26,122 bases of DNA from SIG480 sp045636865 (GTDB lineage: Bacteria; Bacillota; Clostridia; Oscillospirales; JAAYXM01). The notes beneath the pieces were generated by a model, which was not told the origin of the DNA, ran no database searches, and was given only the letters and a program-made list of their open reading frames with translations. Shown in pieces: positions 23,109 through 26,122 of the stretch. The first letter of the stretch is position 1, and every line of letters starts with the position of its first letter. The stretch lies in the NCBI GenBank assembly GCA_045636865.1, contig JAZTYJ010000008.1, positions 1-26,122 of the forward strand, in the 5' to 3' direction. The translations under genes were made by a program, and so were the position numbers.

Positions 23109-24091
23109 TAGCAACAATTATTCAGCGTGCTGTTATGCAGGGAACTCCGCTGCTCTTCGGTTCAACGGGCGAAATCCTTACGGAAAAATCAGGACACTTG
23201 AATCTCGGAATCCCGGGAATTATGTACGTTGGAGCAATAAGCGGCGTTGCAGGCGCATTTCTCTATGAGCAGAGCGTAGCATCGCCCGACCTTATAAATC
23301 CATTTCTCGCAGTTCTGATTCCGTTTATTTGTGCGCTGGTAGGCTCGGCACTTATGGGACTTATCTACTGTTTCCTGACGGTGTCGCTTCGTGCAAACCA
23401 GAATGTTACAGGTCTTGCGCTCACCACCTTCGGTATAGGAATCGGAAACTTCTTCGGAGGCTCGCTTATAAAGCTTGTAAATTCGGATGTTCCGTCAATT
23501 GCGCTTTCAAGAACGAGCACGGCATTTAAAACCCAGCTTCCTTTTGTTGATAAGCTCGGATGGTTTGGGGATGTGTTCCTTTCATACGGCTTCCTTGTTT
23601 ATCTCGCGATCATCATAGCACTTATTTCTTCTCATATCTTAAACAAGACAAGAGTAGGACTTCACCTTCGTGCAGTCGGTGAAAATCCGGGAACGGCAGA
23701 CGCCGCCGGCATAAACGTTACGAAGTATAAGTATTTGACTACCTGCATAGGAAGTGCAATCGCAGGACTCGGCGGATTGTATTATGTTATGGACTATGCA
23801 AACGGCGTATGGTCAAACAACGGCTTCGGAGACCGCGGCTGGCTCTCTATCGCGCTTGTTATTTTCTCGGTCTGGCGTCCGTCTATCAGCATTCTCGGTT
23901 CAATTCTCTTCGGATTCCTATACGTTATTCCGACGTATATCCCCGATATAAGCGTCAGCGCAAAGAAGCTTTTTGAGATGCTTCCGTATGTTGTAACAAT
24001 TATCGTGCTTGTAATCACAAGTATGAGAGACAAAAAGGAAAATCAACCGCCGGCAGCACTCGGTTTGCCGTATTTTCGAGAGGAACGATAG
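23105..24091 (+). CDS. BMP-type nucleoside importer permease 2
   Basis: The 328-residue protein is hydrophobic throughout and carries GTPLLFGSTGEILTEKSG, LNLGIPGIMYVGAISG, RANQNVTGLALTTFGIGIG, VGLHLRAVGENPGTADAAGI and RGWLSIALVIFSVWRP, the pattern of the smaller NupQ-type permease. The AVGENPGTADAAGI stretch is the cytoplasmic coupling region. GGAGGG lies a few bases before the ATG, which overlaps the previous stop. It is the last gene of the purine operon and is followed by a hairpin terminator. Confidence 0.9.
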   Translation: MIATIIQRAVMQGTPLLFGSTGEILTEKSGHLNLGIPGIMYVGAISGVAGAFLYEQSVASPDLINPFLAVLIPFICALVGSALMGLIYCFLTVSLRANQNVTGLALTTFGIGIGNFFGGSLIKLVNSDVPSIALSRTSTAFKTQLPFVDKLGWFGDVFLSYGFLVYLAIIIALISSHILNKTRVGLHLRAVGENPGTADAAGINVTKYKYLTTCIGSAIAGLGGLYYVMDYANGVWSNNGFGDRGWLSIALVIFSVWRPSISILGSILFGFLYVIPTYIPDISVSAKKLFEMLPYVVTIIVLVITSMRDKKENQPPAALGLPYFREER

Positions 24092-24096
24092 CAAGA

Positions 24097-24128
24097 AAAA
24101 GACAGCAGAGATTTCTCTGCTGTCTTTT
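24097..24128 (+). terminator. Terminator of the purine operon
   Basis: A 14-bp perfect stem, with arms at 24097-24110 and 24115-24128 and an ATTT loop, whose right arm ends in TCTTTT. It lies five bases after the last permease. Confidence 0.82.
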
Positions 24129-24135
24129 AAGTAAA

Positions 24136-24163
24136 AAAGCGACCGACAAATGTCGGTCGCTTT
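24136..24163 (-). terminator. Terminator of nagB
   Basis: A 13-bp perfect stem (24136-24148 with 24151-24163). Read on the minus strand the stem runs into six T residues, making a clear terminator just after the nagB stop. Confidence 0.85.
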
Positions 24164-24167
24164 CGTC

Positions 24168-24953
24168 TTACTTTTCGTTTTTGTAGATTTCCTTGAAGTA
24201 CTTATATGTGTCAACCTTGAGCTCGCCGCAAGCTGCTTCGTCGCATGCGATGATGCCGTCCGGATGGAGCTGAAGTGCGCTGATTGTCCATGCGTGGTCA
24301 ACGCCGCCCTCAACACAATGGCGAAGTGCGCGAGCTTTGTTATGACCGTTGATTACGAGAAGAACCTGCTTTGAGTCGCAGACTGTACCAACACCAACTG
24401 AAAGGGCAGTCTTCGGAACTTTGTTCGGGTCGTTATCAAAGAAACGTGAGTTTACGATGAGCGTATCCTCTGTAAGAGCGCGCACGCCTGTTCGTGATGT
24501 GAGAGATGTGAACGGCTCGTTGAATGCGATATGTCCGTCAACACCGCTTCCGCCGAGGAAGAGGTCGATGCCGCCGTATGATGCGATTTTGTCTTCATAG
24601 CGCTGGCATTCTGCTTCAAGGTCATCAGCCATACCGTTTAAGATGTTGATGTTTTCGGCAGGAATGTCTATGTGGTTGAAGAAATTGTCGTGCATAAAGT
24701 ACCAATAGCTCTGGTCGTGTTCTCTCGGAAGACCGACGTATTCGTCCATATTGAAAGTAACAACGTTCTTGAAAGAAACCTTGCCTGCCTTGTTCATTTC
24801 AATAAGGTTTCTGTAAACACCGAGGGGAGAAGAACCTGTCGGGAGACCGAGAACAAAAGGACGGTTTTCCTTATGGTTGTTGATTGCATCTGCAATGTGA
24901 GATGCTGCCCAAAGGCACATTGCTTCATAGTCGTTTTTGATGATGAGTTTCAT
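24168..24953 (-). CDS. nagB: Glucosamine-6-phosphate deaminase
   Basis: The 261-residue enzyme converts glucosamine 6-phosphate to fructose 6-phosphate and ammonia, the last step of amino-sugar catabolism. It has the substrate loop GLPTGSSPLGVYRNL, FNMDEYVGL with Asp70, and GGSGVDGHIAFNEP with Asp139, His141 and Glu146; these align with Asp72, Asp141, His143 and Glu148 of the E. coli enzyme. The usual glycine-isoleucine of GGIGxDGH is Gly-Ser here. It is near normal length, without the extra C-terminal allosteric segment seen in some enterobacterial forms. I start at ATG 24953; GGAG lies about 11 bases upstream. nagA is not adjacent, so this gene stands alone with its own promoter and terminator. 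Confidence 0.95.
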   Translation of the reverse strand: MKLIIKNDYEAMCLWAASHIADAINNHKENRPFVLGLPTGSSPLGVYRNLIEMNKAGKVSFKNVVTFNMDEYVGLPREHDQSYWYFMHDNFFNHIDIPAENINILNGMADDLEAECQRYEDKIASYGGIDLFLGGSGVDGHIAFNEPFTSLTSRTGVRALTEDTLIVNSRFFDNDPNKVPKTALSVGVGTVCDSKQVLLVINGHNKARALRHCVEGGVDHAWTISALQLHPDGIIACDEAACGELKVDTYKYFKEIYKNEK

Positions 24954-25019
24954 TTTTAATTCACGCTCCAAATAAAAGTTTTAACAAATAATATAATATA
25001 CCAAATTCCTTAATTTAGC

Positions 25020-25048
25020 AATATACTTTAATATGTTTTTTTAGTCAA
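25020..25048 (-). promoter_or_regulatory. Promoter of nagB
   Basis: On the minus strand TTGACT (25048-25043), exactly 17 bases, TATATT (25025-25020). The leader before the ATG is about 60 bases and A/T-rich. No catabolite-response element or NagR-type site was recognised. Confidence 0.65.
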
Positions 25049-25095
25049 ACTCGTGTAAAGTAAGATGTGCAAAAGACATTTTTAAGGTTAATGCA

Positions 25096-26010
25096 TTAAG
25101 GGAGAAAGTGTCCTGCTGCACGGTAAATTTCATACCACTCAGAACGAGAAAGTGTAATGTCTGATGCTTTGCAAATTTCGGACAAGCGCGACGGATTCAT
25201 TGTACCTGCGATAATTTGCATATTTGCAGGATGGCGCAAAATCCACGCCGCCGCGACACCGGTTTTTGTGAGATTATATTTATCTGCAATTTCAGAAAGC
25301 TTCTTGTTGAGTTCAGAATAGTTATCATTATCAATAAATGAACCGCCGAAAAATCCACTTTGGAACGGAGACCACGCCTGAATCGTCATATTTTTCAAAC
25401 GGCTGTATTCAAGGATAGAGCCGTCGTGTAACTGTGATTCTGCATTTTTCATATTGACGTTCATTCCGGATGTTATCATTCCGGCCTCTGTTACGGAAAA
25501 CTGAAGTTGATTTATAATGAGCGGCTGCTTTATGGCAGTTTTCAAAAGCTCAATCTGCATCATGTTGTGGTTTGACACGCCAAAATTACGGACTTTTCCC
25601 GAAGATTCAAGTTCATCGAATGCAGATGCGACTTCTTCAGGCTCCATAAGCGTATCGGGGCGGTGGAGAAGCAAAACGTCAATGTAATCGACGCCGAGAC
25701 GAGAGAGACTTCCTTCAACAGATTTAATTATATGTTCTTTTGAAAAATCATACTGCCCGTCGTGAATTGCGCATTTCGTTTGTATCTTTATTTTATCACG
25801 TACTTGAATGTTTCTTTTTAAATATTCGCCAAACTTTGCCTCGCAACTACCTTTGCCGTAGATGTCGGCGTGGTCAAAATAGTCAATTCCGTTCTCTAGT
25901 GCAGTATTTACAATAGTATCAATTTCGCAGGGGGCAAGATTTGTCATTCGCATACATCCAAGTGATATTGCAGATGCAGAAAATGTCTTGCCGATTTCGA
26001 CATATTTCAT
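25096..26010 (-). CDS. Aldo/keto reductase
   Basis: The 304-residue protein is a TIM-barrel NAD(P)H-dependent reductase. The catalytic four are visible: Asp46 and Tyr51 in YFDHADIYGKG, Lys79 in IQTKCAI, and His116 in LLLHRPD. GVSNHNMMQIELL and a final ILRHPANMQIIAGTMNPSR, the cofactor phosphate-binding segment, complete the family pattern. It resembles the YdhF/YcsN branch of general aldo/keto reductases whose physiological substrates are mostly unknown. The ATG follows GGAGG at eight bases. It is upstream of nagB on the same strand, but nagB has its own promoter, so a shared job is not implied. Confidence 0.92.
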   Translation of the reverse strand: MKYVEIGKTFSASAISLGCMRMTNLAPCEIDTIVNTALENGIDYFDHADIYGKGSCEAKFGEYLKRNIQVRDKIKIQTKCAIHDGQYDFSKEHIIKSVEGSLSRLGVDYIDVLLLHRPDTLMEPEEVASAFDELESSGKVRNFGVSNHNMMQIELLKTAIKQPLIINQLQFSVTEAGMITSGMNVNMKNAESQLHDGSILEYSRLKNMTIQAWSPFQSGFFGGSFIDNDNYSELNKKLSEIADKYNLTKTGVAAAWILRHPANMQIIAGTMNPSRLSEICKASDITLSRSEWYEIYRAAGHFLP

Positions 26011-26122
26011 TTTCTATCCTCCGTTTTTATTGAGTTATAATGTATTTTTAACCTTTATGCTCAAATAATCCGTGGTTATTGCAGAAATAATAAAGTTTTC
26101 CTCCGCGCATCTGCGGAAATCT

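Noticed and set aside
26085..26122. Terminator at the right edge (TCCGC/GCGGA)
   Set aside because: The stem is only about five base pairs and the window ends right after it, so it cannot be judged.
1..26122. tRNA, rRNA or CRISPR array
   Set aside because: No cloverleaf-type stretch, rRNA-like sequence or regularly spaced repeat was seen on either strand.

Overview
The window looks like a chromosomal segment of a low-to-mid GC Gram-positive anaerobe of class Clostridia (Bacillota), probably an uncultured gut- or rumen-type member of Oscillospirales or a neighbouring order. The reasons are strong GGAGG ribosome sites, GTG and TTG starts beside ATG, abundant hairpin terminators, a clostridial RepA/ParB/TnpV/DUF6809 block, a spore-coat type manganese catalase fragment, and a BMP-type nucleoside transporter. 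The genus assignment is inference.

Layout. (1) 1-2168, minus strand: the edge of an integrative element (DUF6809 fragment, TnpV, ParB, shortened RepA with a hairpin leader). (2) 2200-3540: a gene graveyard with a 23-bp palindrome, a CotJC-like manganese catalase lacking its N-terminus, and a decayed IS200-type insertion sequence with its end hairpins. (3) 3562-9511, plus strand: a five-gene Opp/Dpp/Nik-type ABC importer followed by a CsoR/RcnR-family metal sensor with a 13-histidine N-terminal tail. A C4-T-G7 tract resembling a CsoR-family operator lies just before the importer promoter. (4) 9516-18359: a divergent AraC-family regulator (minus) and a six-gene catabolic operon (plus): GH109-like Gfo/Idh protein, second Gfo/Idh dehydrogenase, class III aminotransferase, AraA-like isomerase, FGGY kinase, amidohydrolase. 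(5) 18414-24128: a purine-salvage operon of xanthine phosphoribosyltransferase plus a BMP-type ABC importer (lipoprotein, ATPase, two permeases). (6) 24136-26010, minus strand: nagB and an aldo/keto reductase.

How the parts work together. The importer in (3) is tied to metal by its downstream sensor and probably carries nickel, cobalt or a chelated form, although the usual logic of CsoR-family repressors fits an exporter better. The operon in (4) looks like a route for an unidentified sugar or amino sugar: NAD-dependent bond cleavage or oxidation, transamination, aldose-ketose isomerisation, phosphorylation and a lactonase-type hydrolysis. It has no transporter of its own. In (5), imported purine nucleosides or bases would feed XPRT. 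The most interesting points are the His-rich sensor with its candidate operator, the uncharacterised sugar operon, an OppD-type ATPase in which all four usual C-terminal cysteines are replaced, and an apparent AUA or AUU start codon on the XPRT gene.
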